From NCBI GenBank assembly GCA_963841695.1, contig CAWJDQ010000010.1:137925-201924 (forward strand): DNA of 64,000 nt, written 5' to 3'. Below the pieces are notes generated by a model. That model did no database searches, had not been told where the DNA came from, and was given only the letters and a program-made list of their open reading frames with translations. Source of the stretch: RYN-230 sp963841695. GTDB taxonomy: Bacteria > Actinomycetota > Actinomycetes > Streptosporangiales > Streptosporangiaceae. The translations under genes were made by a program, and so were the position numbers. This document shows, one piece after another, positions 52,807 through 64,000 of this stretch; the stretch's first letter is position 1, and each line of letters begins with the position of its first letter.

Positions 52807-55018
52807 TTAGCCGGGGGCCAGCCAGAGCACGCCGAGCGGGGGCAGGGTGAGCACGGCGGACGCGGGCTGCCCGTGCCACGGCTCGGGGACGGCCTCGATC
52901 ATGCCGAGATTGCCCACGCCGCTGCCGCCGTAGTCCGCGGCGTCGGTGTTGACCAGTTCCCGCCAGCGCCCGGCGTGCGGCAGGCCGAGCCGGTACTGCG
53001 TGTGCGGGCCGCCGGAGAAGTTCGCCACGCAGGCGATCACCCCCGGGCCGCCCGGGTCGTCATCCGGTCCGGCCAGCCGCAGGAAGGAGAGCACGTTCCC
53101 GGCCGCGTCGTTGGCGTCGATCCAGCTGAACCCGGACGGCGAGTTGTCCAGCGCCCACAGGGCCGGGGAGCCCCGGTAGGCGCGGTTCATGTCGCCGACC
53201 AGCTTGCGGACGCCGGCGTGGCCGGGGTAGTCGAGCATCCACCAGTCCAGGCCGCGCTCGGCCGACCACTCGTTGCCCTGGCCGAATTCCGAGCCCATGA
53301 ACAGCAGCTGCTTGCCCGGGTGGGCCCACATGTAGGCCAGCATGGCCCGGAGCCCGGCGAACCGGTTCCACTCGTCGCCCGGGCATCTTGCCGAGCAGCG
53401 ATCCCTTGCCGTGCACGACCTCGTCGTGCGACAGGGGCAGCACGAAGTTCTCGCTGAACGCGTACATCAGCGAGAACGTGATCTCGTTGTGGTGGTACTG
53501 CCGGTACACCGGGTCCAGCGACATGTAGCTGAGCGTGTCGTGCATCCAGCCCAGGTTCCACTTGAAGCCGAAGCCCAGCCCGCCCAGGTGCACCGGCCGG
53601 GTCACGCCCGGCCAGGCGGTGGACTCCTCGGCGATCATCATGACCCCGGGCACCCGCCGGTAGGAGGTGGCGTTGACCTCCTGCAGCAGGGCCACCGCGT
53701 CGGTGTTCTCCCGGCCGCCCTGGGCGTTCGGGACCCACTCGCCGGCCTTCCGGGAGTAGTCCAGGTAGAGCATGGACGCCACCGCGTCCACCCGGAGCCC
53801 GTCGGCGTGGAACTCCTCCAGCCAGTACAGCGCGTTGGCCACGAGGAAGTTGCGGACCTCGTTCCGGCCGTAGTTGAAGATGAGCGTGCCCCAGTCCGGG
53901 TGCTCGCCGCGGCGGGGGTCGGGGTGCTCGTAGAGCGGGGTGCCGTCGAACCGGGCCAGCGCCCACTCGTCCCGCGGGAAGTGCGCGGGCACCCAGTCGA
54001 GGATGACCCCGATCCCGGCCTGGTGCATCCGGTCCACCAGGTAGCGGAACTCGTCCGGGGTGCCGAACCGGGCGGTGGGCGCGAAGTAGGAGGTGACCTG
54101 GTACCCCCAGGACCCGCCGAACGGGTGCTCGGCCACCGGCAGGAACTCCACGTGGGTGAAGCCCAGCCCCGAGACGTACTCGGTCAGCTCGTCGGCGAGC
54201 TGGACGTAGGACAGGCCGGGCCGCCACGACCCGAGGTGCACCTCGTAGATGCTGACCGGCTCGCGGACCTGCTGGCCGCGGGCCCGGGACGCCAGCCAGC
54301 CGGCGTCGTTCCACTCATACCGCGAGGTATAGATGACCGACGCGGTCGCGGGCGGCCGCTCGGCCAGGCTGGCCATCGGGTCGGCTTTGCGCCGCCACTG
54401 CCCGTCCGGCCCGCACACGTCAAACTTGTAGTGGGTCCCGTCGCCCGCGTCGGGCACGAACAGCTCCCAGACGCCCGTGCCGCCCAGCGACCGCATCGGG
54501 TGGCCGCGGCCGTCCCAGTGGTTGAAGTCCGCGATGACCCGCACGCCGCGGGCGTTGGGCGCCCAGACCGCGAAGGCCGTCCCGGTCACCGGGCCGTACT
54601 GCTTCACGTGCGCGCCGAGCACCTGCCAGAGGTTCTCGTGCCGGCCCTCGCCGATCAGGTGCAGGTCCATCTCGCCCAGGCTGGGCAGGAAGCGGTACGG
54701 GTCGTCGGCGATGATCTCCGGCAGGCTGCCGCCGCTGCCGTCGCCGTAGGTGACCGCGACCCGGTAGTCGGGCGTCTGGCCGGCCGGCAGCGTGGCCGCG
54801 AACACGCCCTCGTGCACGTGCTCGGCGGGGAAGCGCTGCCCGTCGGGCAGCACGACCGTCACTGACTTGGCCAGCGGGCGCAGCACCCGCACGATGACCC
54901 CGTCCGGCCCGGGGTGGGCGCCGAGGATTGAGTGCGGGTCGTGGTGGGTTCCCGCGATCACGCGGTCGATTTCGCCCAGGCTGACACCGGCCTGGTTCTG
55001 CTGGCTGACCATGTTCAT
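52807..55018 (-). CDS. glgB: 1,4-alpha-glucan branching enzyme GlgB (one frameshift)
   Basis: GH13 enzyme adding alpha-1,6 branches, about 736 residues. CBM48-like N-terminus, then the barrel with Asp nucleophile in GLRVDAVASMLYLDYSRKA, acid Glu in MMIAEESTAWPGV and Asp in LPLSHDEVVHGKGSL. After GSLLGKMPG an extra G near 53383 breaks the frame; the next frame resumes DEWNRFAGLRAMLAYMWAHP and continues through LLFMGSEFGQGNEWS to the stop. The start ATG overlaps the stop of mak (ATGA). Part of the GlgE pathway: branches the linear glucan made by GlgE. Confidence 0.95.
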
Positions 55019-56428
55019 GCGTCGGCGATCGAGCCCAGCGGGATGGACAGCCAGCCGGGCCGGTTCCTGGCCTCGTACATCACCTCGTAGACCGCCTTAT
55101 CCAGGACGAGGGCGCGCAGCAGGATGGCATGCGTGCCCGGATCGATTCCCCCGGCGGCAGCGTACCCGGAACAGAACGCCTCGGAGTTGCGGCGGACCCA
55201 TTCCAGGGCCGACGCGTGCAGCTTGTCCCCGTCGGGGCGGGCCAGCAGCTGGTGGCGGGCCGCGTAGTCGAACGAGCGCATCATGCCGGCCACGTCCCGC
55301 AGCGCGGTGGACAGCGCCCGGCGCTGGGCCAGCGGGGTGGCGGGCTCGCCCTCGAAGTCGAGCAGCACCCAGCCGGTCTGGGTCCGCATCACCTGGCCCA
55401 GGTGGTAGTCGCCGTGCACCCGCTGGACGCTCAGCGAGGTGTCCAGCTTGGCCAGGTCGGCGAACGCCTCACCGAGCAGGTCGGCGTGCCGGCCCAGCTC
55501 GGGCACGGTGGCCAGGGCGATGTCGAGGCGGGCGAACATCTCGTCGGCCAGCGCGCTGATCGCGTCCGGCGGCAGCTCGTCGGTGCCGAACGCCCGGGCC
55601 AGGTCCCGGTGCACCTCGGCGGTGGCCTCGCCGAGCCGGTAGGCCTCGCCGGCGAAGTCGCCGCCGGCGTCGGCCGCGCTGATCCGGCCCTCGGCCGCGT
55701 ACAGGTCGCGGACGCTGGTCGCGGCCAGCGACCAGCCGTCCGAGGCGGCGCGCAGGTACCGGGACAGGATGCCGAGGATGACCGCGGTCGCCGTCCAGCC
55801 GGGTCTCGATCCAGCCCAGCGGCTCCGCCACGTGCGTGGACCCGCGCATGGCCAGCGCCCGGGGCACTTCCAGGTCGGGGTTGGGGCCGGGGGAGGGGCG
55901 GCGGAACACCTTGAGGATGGTGGCCTCGCCGAACATCATGCTGGTGTTGCTCTGCTCGCCGGTCAGCACCAGGCTCTCCTGGCTGGTGTCGATCTCGGCG
56001 CCCGGCTCGTGCGCGAAGCACAGCAGCCCGGCCCGGCCGCCGTCGGCGATGGCCTGCAGCAGCCGCCGGGTCAGGTCCGGGTCGTGCAGCGCGTCGTAGG
56101 CCATCCGGCCGTCGTCGGCCACCCCGATCATGACGTGCTTGAGGTGGTCGGGCAGTTCGTCGCGCAGGCCCAGGAAGAGCTGGTAGGAGTCCACCGTGCG
56201 GCCCGGGGCGCCGGCGCTGCCCAGGGCGCCGGGGCGGCTGAGCGAGCCCAGGGTGCCCGGGGAGAGGGCGCTGCCCTGCGAGACCGCCACGATGAGGTGA
56301 TGCAGCCCCGGATCGCCGCCGACCAGCTCGGTGTCGGTGACGATAGCCAAGTCGAGGATCCTGGCGCCCTTGCCAGCGAACCAGCGCTGACTCGGCATCC
56401 ACTCCGCCAGCGTTTCCTCAAATGTCAT
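55015..56428 (-). CDS. mak: Maltokinase Mak (Pep2; one frameshift)
   Basis: Phosphorylates maltose to maltose-1-phosphate with ATP, the donor for GlgE. About 470 residues, aminoglycoside-kinase-like fold. N-terminal cap MPSQRWFAGKGARILDLAIV and SNTSMMFGEATILKVFRRPS; after LDGD an extra C near 55796 breaks the frame. The next frame resumes AVILGILSRYL, then RVHGDYHLGQVM with the catalytic Asp, and WVLLDFEGEPATP with the metal-binding Asp. ATG 56428. Its stop overlaps the glgB start, so the two are coupled. Confidence 0.93.
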
Positions 56429-56567
56429 ATTTCCGGTCTACCCCGTCCCCAGGGATCATGCAGCATCGGGCGATCATCATCTCGCCAGATTCCGCCTCGA
56501 AAGCGGGCGGGTCCGGCGGGGGTGGCCCGGCCGTCACCGGGGTAACCCGCACCGTCACCGCAGGTAC

Positions 56568-58367
<1,800 letters not shown>

Positions 58368-58404
58368 TGAGGGCTCCTGCGGGGTATCTCGGTATCTTTC
58401 AGGC

Positions 58405-60463
58405 TCAGGCCGACGGGGATGTCTTTACCTGGAAGATGTGAGCTGGTTCGTAACCCGGGTCGAGGCGGACGTAATTGGCCCGGCCCCACCGGTACGTCTG
58501 GCCGGAAAGCTCGTCGCTGACCACGAAGTCGGCGTCGCTTTCCAGGCCCAGCGCGGGCAGGTCAAGCCAGACGGTCGCCTCCCGGGGCTGGTGCGGGTCG
58601 AGGTTCACGACGACCAGCACCGTGTCCTCCTCCTGCGGATCGCGCTTGGAGAAGCAGATCAGCTCCGGCTGGTCGACGTGATGAAAGCGTAGGTTACGCA
58701 ACCAGTGCAGTGCGGGATGTGCTTTCCGGATCGCGTTGAGCCGGGCGATATACGGCGCTATGCCGGCGGGGCCCTGCTGAGCCTGCTCCCAGTCCCGCGG
58801 GCGGTACTGGTACTTCTCCGAATCCAGGTATTCCTCGCTGCCCGGGCGGACCGGGCGTGTTCTCGCACAGCTCGTAGCCGGAGTAAATACCCCAGGACGG
58901 CGACAGCATCGAGGCCAGCACGGCCCGGATCTTGAACGCGGGGGGCCCGCCATGCTGCAGGTACTCATGCAGGATGTCCGGCGTGTTGGCGAAGAAGTTC
59001 GGCCGCATGTACGCCGCGGCGGGCCCAGACAGCTCACGTAGGTAATCGCTGAGCTCGGCCGCGCTGTTACGCCAGGTGAAGTAGGTGTACGACTGGTGGA
59101 AGCCGATCTCGGCCAGCGCGGCCATCATGGCCGGCCGGGTGAAGGCCTCGGCGAGGAACAGCACGTCGGGATCGGTGCGGGCGATGTCGGCCAGCAGCCG
59201 TTCCCAGAAGCTCAGCGGCTTGGTGTGCGGGTTGTCCACCCGGAAGATCCGCACCCCGTGCGCCATCCAGTGCCGGACGATCCGGCAGCACCTCCGCGTA
59301 GATCCCGCCCGGGTCGTTGTCGAAGTTGAGCGGGTAGATGTCCTGGTATTTCTTGGGCGGGTTCTCCGCGTAGGCGATCCGTGCCGTCGGCCCGCTTGGT
59401 GAACCATTCCGGGTGCTCGGTCACCCAGGGGTGATCCGGCGAGGTCTGCAGGGCCAGGTCGAGGGCGATCTCCATGCCCAGCTCCCGGGTGCGCGCGACG
59501 AACGCGTCGAAGTCCGCGAGCGTGCCCAGGTCGGGGTGGACCGCGTCGTGGCCGCCCTCGGGCGAGCCGATGGCCCACGGCGAGCCCGGGTCGCCCGGGC
59601 CGGCCTGCAGCACGTTGTTGGCGCCCTTGCGGGCCGTCGTCCCGATCGGGTGGACGGGCGGCAGGTAGACCACGTCGAAACCCATGTCCGCGACGCCGTC
59701 CAGGCGCCGGGCGGCGGTGCGGAACGTGCCGCTGCGTGGCTCCCGGTGGCCCATCGGGTCGATCTCGACCCCCTCCGAGCGGGGGAAGAACTCGTACCAG
59801 GCGCCGTACAGCGCCCGCTGCCGGTGCACGATCACCGGGTACCGGGCCGACCGGGTGACCAGGTCGCGCAGCGGGTATTCGGCCAGGATGGCCAGCGACG
59901 GCCGGGTCCGCGGCGGCCGCCAGCCGGTCCCAGGGCGGCAGCGCCGGTCCCGCAGCTGGGCGGCGACCTGGCGCAGCACGGCCCGGGCCGCCCGGGCGGC
60001 CTGCGCCGCCTGGGCGGCGTTCGCCCAGCGCTCCCCGGCCCGCGCGCCCTGCCCGGGCCGGGCGCTGCCGCGCACGGCCCGGGCCGCCCGCTCGAACAGC
60101 AGCGCCCCCTCGGCCAGCATCAGCTCGGTCTCCTGGCCGCGCGGCACCTTGATGCCGCGTCGTGCCGCCAGTGCGCGATCGGATCGCCCCAGGCCTCCAC
60201 CTGGAAATGCCAGAGCCCTTCGCCGGTGACGGTCACCTCCGCGCCGTAGCGGTCGGTGCCCGGGGCGAGCTCGTGCAGGTAGACCAGCGGCCAGACCGCG
60301 GCCGTCCGGGGCGCGCAGCACCACGCCCGCGCCGAGCATCTCGTGTCCCTCGCGGAACACGGTCGCGCTGACCTGGAAGGTCTCTCCCGCGACCGCCTTG
60401 GCGGGGCGGCGCCCGCACTCCAGGACGGGCTGGACGTCGAGGATCGGGAATGCGTCCGATCAC
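58405..60463 (-). CDS. glgE: Alpha-1,4-glucan:maltose-1-phosphate maltosyltransferase GlgE (seven or more frameshifts)
   Basis: GH13_3 enzyme extending alpha-glucan with maltose-1-phosphate. GTG 60463 gives IGRIP; the next frame continues LDVQPVLECGRRPAKAVAGE. Later pieces: GAWYEFFPRSEGVEID, DVVYLPPVHPIGTTARKGAN, LGMEIALDLALQTSPDHPWV with EHPEWFTKRADGT; then GVRIFRVDNPHTKPLSFWER with the nucleophile Asp, VLFLAEAFTRPAMM with Glu, and MRPNFFANTPDILHEYL. The C-terminus has DWEQAQQGPAGIAPYIARLN and YRWGRANYVRLDPGYEPAHI. About 670 residues once repaired. Breaks are single extra G/C bases. Same strand as treS, mak and glgB. Confidence 0.9.
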
Positions 60464-60653
60464 CCCTGCACGCTACCCATCTGCGGTGCGCGAGGGGGCG
60501 GCCCGCTGTTGACCGTGCGTACCCGGGCTTTCACCGGCGCTGGCTGCGGCGCAGCGCGGCACCGGCCGGCTGGCCTGCCCCGCGGCCTCGCCCCGGCGCT
60601 AGATGACCGGGCCAGTTCGCGGCATCTACTCAAGCCGGTTAAGGTCACTGCCC

Positions 60654-63335
60654 GTGAGAGCGATCCGCCGGTTCACCGTCCGTGCCGCGCTGCCGGAGCC
60701 GCTCGCGCCGCTGCGCGAGCTGATGCTGAATCTGCGCTGGTCCTGGCATGCCGAGACCCGGGACCTGTTCGCGGCGATCGACCCGGCGGGCTGGGCAGCG
60801 TCCGGGCACGACCCGGTCGCGCTGCTCGGCGAGGTGCCGCCAGGCCCGGCTCGCAGAGCCTGGCCGCCGACCAGGCCGTTCCTGCGCCGGCTCGACGACG
60901 CGGCCCGTGACCTGGACCGAGTACCTGTCCGGGCCGCGCTGGTACCAGCGCAGCGGACGGCGGGGCGAGCTCCGGCGGGCGCGGCCGGCCCGCCGCGATC
61001 GCCTACTTCTCGCCCGAGTACGGCATCACCGCAGGCGCTGCCGCAGTACTCCGGCGGCCTGGGCATCCTGGCCGGTGACCACCTCAAGGCCGGCCAGCGA
61101 CCTCGGCGTGCCGCTCATCGGGGTGGGCCTGCTGTACCGGCACGGGTACTTCACCCAGTCGCTGTCGCGCCGACGGCTGGCAGACCGAGCGCTACCCGGC
61201 CAGCGACCCGAACGGGCTGCCGCTCACCCTGCTCCGCGACGCCCGACGGCGACCGCCGTGCGGGTCAGCGTGGCGCTGGCCGAGGGCAAGCTGCTGGCCG
61301 CGCAGATCTGGCTGGCCCAGGTCGGCCGGGTGCCGCTGCTGCTGCTCGACTCCTACGTCGAGGAGAACGAGCCCGCGCCTGCGCGAGGTCACCGACCGGC
61401 TGTACGGCGGCGGCGGCGATCACCGGCTGCGCCAGGAGCTGCTGCTCGGCATCGGCGGCGTCCGGGCGGTCCGGGCGTTCTGCGCGATGACCGGGCACCC
61501 CGAGCCCGAGGTGTTCCACACCAACGAGGGCCACGCCGGCTTCCTCGGCCTGGAGCGCATCCGCGAGTACGTCGAGCAGGGGCTCAGCTTCGACGAGGCG
61601 CTGGAGCTGTGCCGGGCCGGCACGGTGTTCACCACCCACACCCCGGTGCCCGCCGGCATCGACCGGTTCCGCCGTGACCTGGTCGAGCGGCACTTCGCCG
61701 GGGCCGCGGCCGACCCCGCGCTGCCGCTGCGACCGGGTGCTGGCGCTGGGCGCCGAGACCTTCCCCGGCGGCGACCCGCGCGTGTTCAACATGGCCGTGA
61801 TGGGCATGCGGCTGGCCCAGCGGGTCAACGGCGTCAGCCGGCTGCACGGCGAGGTGAGCCGGGAGATGTTCGCCGGCCTGTGGCCCGGGTTCGACGCCGC
61901 CGAGGTGCCGATCGGCTCGATCACCAACGGCGTGCACGCGCCCACCTGGGTCGCCCGCGAGGTCCTGGCCTGGCCAGCGGGGCGCCGGAGGACTCCGCGG
62001 TGGCGCAGCAGCTGCCCGAGGATGGCCGGCCTGGGAGCGCGTCGCGGACGCCGACGCGGCGCGGCTCTGGGGGATCCGCCGCGGCGCTGCGGGCCCGGCT
62101 GGTCGCCGAGGCCCGGCGGCGGCTGCGCGCCTCGTGGCAGCAGCGCGGCGCTCAGCGAGGCGGAGCTGAGCTGGATCGACGAGCGTACTCGACGACGGAC
62201 GTGCTGACCATCGGCTTCGCCCGGCGGGTGCCGTCCTACAAGCGGCTGACGCTGATGCTGCGCGACCCGGCAGCGGCTGACCGCGCTGCTGCTCGACCCG
62301 GACCGGCCGGTGCAGATCGTCATCGCGGGCAAGGCGCACCCGGCCGACGACGGCGGCAAGCGGCTGATCCAGCAGATGGTCCGGTTCGCCGACGACCCGC
62401 GGGTGCGGCACCGCATCGTGTTCCTGCCCGACTACGACATGGCGCATGGCGCGGGCCCTGGTCCAGGGCTGCGACGTCTGGCTGAACAACCCGCTGCGCC
62501 CGCTGGAGGCCTGCGGCACCTCGGGCATGAAGTCGGCGCTCAACGGCGGCCTGAACCTGTCGGTCCGGGACGGCTGGTGGGACGAGTGGTACGACGGCGC
62601 CAACGGCTGGGCGATCCCGTCCGCCGACGGCGTCGGCCGACCCGGACCGCCGCGACGAGCTGGAGGCGGCCGCGCTCTACGACCTGATCGGCCAGACGGT
62701 CGCGCCGCTGTTCTACGACACCGGGGCGGACGGGCTGCCGCGCGCGCTGGCTGGAGATGGTGCGGCACACGCTGCGCGCGCTCGGCCCCCGGGTCCAGGC
62801 CGCCCGGATGGTCCGCGAGTACGTGACCAGCTGTACATCCCGCGCCGCCCGGGCGTCCCGGGCGCTCAGCGACGCGGGCTCCGGCGGCGACCGGCGCGGG
62901 CCGAGCCGTTCGCGGCCGCCCGCGAGCTGGCCGCCTGGAAGCGAACGGGTCACCCGGGCCTGGGGCGGGGTCCGGATCGAGCACGTCGAGGCCGAGGACG
63001 GCGAGCCAGCGCCCGGCGGGCAGCGCTGGCGGTGCGGGCCACGGTGGCGCTCGGCGAGCTGTCCCCGGCCGACGTCAGCGTCGAGGTGGTCTACGGCCGG
63101 GCCGGGGATGACGGACGAGATCATCGACCCGGCCTGAGCCCGCTGGCGCTCGAGGACGGGCCGGACGACGGCGTGGCCCGGTTCGTCGGCGAGGTCGAGC
63201 TGGGCCGTCCCGGGCCGTTCGGCTACACGGTCCGGGTCTCTGCCCCGGCATCCGCTGCTGGCCACGCCGGCCGAGCTTGGCCTGGTCACGCTGCCGGAGG
63301 CGCCCGCCGGGCTGACGAACGGGGACCTGCGCTAG
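60654..63335 (+). CDS. glgP: Alpha-glucan (glycogen/maltodextrin) phosphorylase GlgP (twelve or more frameshifts)
   Basis: GT35, releases glucose-1-phosphate from glucan ends. GTG 60654 begins RAIRRFTVRAALPEPLAPLR and LMLNLRWSWHAETRDLFAAI, the N-terminal DUF3417-type domain of actinobacterial GlgP. Fragments in three frames then read ALPQYSGGLGILAGDHLK, GVGLLYRHGYFTQSL, EPEVFHTNEGHAGFLGLERI, TVFTTHTPVPAGIDRFRRDL, GFARRVPSYKRLTLMLRDP, and EACGTSGMKSALNGGLNLSV, where Lys carries PLP. About 860 residues if repaired. Most breaks are single inserted G or C bases. It diverges from glgE, which builds the polymer it degrades. Confidence 0.85.
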
Positions 63336-63656
63336 GCCTGCGGCCCGGCGGCCGGGCCGCCTGCGGGGACCCCTGCCGCGAGGAACTTGCGGAAGTGGCG
63401 GTCCTATCACGTTCCGCACGTAAACCGCCGTGCGTGGCACTGCGTCTACTTCATGCAACAGGCTCGCGGGCCCCGAAGTTTGCCAGGCCCGCGGGTGGCC
63501 ACGCACGAGAGGCACAGCGCACCAGCAGGCAGGCGCACCAGCAGGGAAGCCCGGGGGGGCCATGAGTACGAGCTACACGTTATGCGAGCAGCATGACGCC
63601 CTCGTGTCACTTTCCGTCACCGCAGTCGTCTCCACACGTGAAAGGGCACTGACGTC
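63336..63656 (+). promoter_or_regulatory. bldC upstream region
   Basis: 321 bases between glgP and bldC. It becomes AT-richer toward bldC (63400-63660), as expected for a promoter plus leader. GAAAGGG (63639-63645) is the ribosome site of bldC. A 32-codon open frame (63562-63660) overlaps the bldC start and is listed separately. No tRNA or other gene seen. Confidence 0.45.
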
Positions 63657-63660
63657 ATGA
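63562..63660 (+). CDS. Possible 32-residue leader peptide overlapping bldC, with a TTA codon
   Basis: ATG 63562 follows CGGGGGGGCC and opens a 32-codon frame ending TGA at 63658-63660, which overlaps the bldC ATG as ATGA. Codon 7 is TTA (63580-63582). Third-position GC is 22 of 32 codons, clearly below neighbouring genes, so it may be an accident of leader sequence rather than a real peptide. If translated, it would couple bldC translation to passage through a TTA codon. Confidence 0.3.
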   Translation: MSTSYTLCEQHDALVSLSVTAVVSTRERALTS

Positions 63661-63872
63661 AGCAAGACAACCGCACTGAGGACCGGCTCCTGACGCCGTC
63701 AGAGGTCGCCGCGCTGTTCCGGGTTGACCCCAAGACCGTGACCCGGCGGGCCGAGCAGGGCAAGCTGCGGTCCATCCGGACGCTCGGCGGCCACCGCCGG
63801 TACAGCGAATCGGAGATCCAGGCTTTCCTCGAAGACTCGCAGGGGGTGCCGCGGCCGCTAGCCGAGGATTAG
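63657..63872 (+). CDS. bldC: Developmental transcriptional regulator BldC (MerR-like HTH)
   Basis: 71 residues; the sequence LLTPSEVAALFRVDPKTVTR with AEQGKLRSIRTLGGHRRYSE is the BldC winged helix. BldC binds cooperatively to direct repeats and delays entry into development in Streptomyces. The ATG is preceded by GAAAGGG. Complete, with the usual short acidic tail (VPRPLAED). Its presence supports a filamentous actinomycete. It starts 322 bases after glgP and is followed by a same-strand gene. Confidence 0.97.
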   Translation: MKQDNRTEDRLLTPSEVAALFRVDPKTVTRRAEQGKLRSIRTLGGHRRYSESEIQAFLEDSQGVPRPLAED

Positions 63873-63982
63873 CCAGCCGGGGATTAGCGAGCCCTGATAG
63901 CCAGCAGGAGTACCCTTCAACTGGGGCCTGGGCGGGCAGCGTGCCTGCCTGCGCGGGAACGCGGCCCGGCAGGAGGTGCCTC

Positions 63983-64000
63983 ATGGGGGAGTTCGTCCGG
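63983..64000 (+). CDS. Start of next gene, cut by window edge
   Basis: ATG 63983 behind AGGAGG (63971-63976) gives MGEFVR before the window ends. Nothing can be said about its product. The 110 bases between bldC and this start contain GC-rich short inverted repeats but no clear terminator. Confidence 0.5.

Overview
The window is about 64 kb of very high-GC DNA (most 60-base lines sampled exceed 70% G+C). It has GTG/TTG starts, GTGA/ATGA stop-start overlaps and a gene set typical of a filamentous or sporangiate actinomycete: BldC, nickel SOD with its maturation peptidase, Kgd, the GlgE/TreS/Mak alpha-glucan pathway, HutF-type histidine degradation, a DUF574 methyltransferase and a SigB/F-type sigma factor with an RsbW-like partner. 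Gene content points to Actinomycetes (Streptosporangiales/Streptomycetales-like); the species cannot be fixed from sequence alone.

Layout. 1-5.0 kb: truncated membrane protein, sigma/anti-sigma pair, sodN/sodX, APC permease. 5.3-9.3 kb: CGNR regulator, an MDR oxidoreductase paired with a very good phosphite dehydrogenase (PtxD) candidate, and an alanine-type aminotransferase. 9.4-16.5 kb: PadR regulator with DUF4097 protein, DUF6104 protein, kgd, and a glutathionyl-hydroquinone-reductase-like protein lacking the catalytic Cys. 16.8-23.4 kb: DedA, BlaI-type regulator, omega-amidase-like nitrilase divergent from a KAT/DapC-type aminotransferase, serpin, VOC protein, MntP-like exporter, 3Fe-4S ferredoxin, methyltransferase. 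23.6-28.4 kb: terpenoid-cyclase-fold ('prenyltransferase') protein, methyltransferase, GT4 glycosyltransferase and GDP-mannose 4,6-dehydratase, probably a surface glycan or glycolipid set. 28.5-33.3 kb: VIT1/CCC1 transporter and a complete osmoprotectant (OpuC/ProU-type) ABC importer. 33.5-41.2 kb: hutU - amidohydrolase - hutF, then a palindrome-rich gap and a MarR/DODA-dioxygenase pair, then hutI. 41.2-46 kb: a lower-GC ThDP decarboxylase, Lrp regulator and MFS exporter. 46.1-52.8 kb: GntR and a small unknown gene bracketed by twin hairpins, DUF574 methyltransferase, flavin reductase, SppA, a NUDIX-NYN fusion, and two membrane proteins. 52.8-63.3 kb: glgB, mak, treS, glgE on the minus strand with glgP diverging. 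63.6-64 kb: bldC and the first codons of the next gene.

How parts work together: TreS makes maltose from trehalose, Mak phosphorylates it, GlgE polymerises maltose-1-phosphate, GlgB branches the product and GlgP degrades it. HutU, HutI, HutF and the amidohydrolase make a route from urocanate through formimidoylglutamate and N-formylglutamate to glutamate.

Quality caveat: at least 40 single-base reading-frame breaks, mostly one extra G or C, interrupt otherwise well-conserved genes (sigma factor, kgd, sppA, MFS, glgB, mak, glgE, glgP and others). They look like uncorrected sequencing insertions rather than decay. Such genes are annotated here as one CDS spanning all frames, with the breaks noted. 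I found no tRNA, rRNA, CRISPR array, insertion sequence or integrase.
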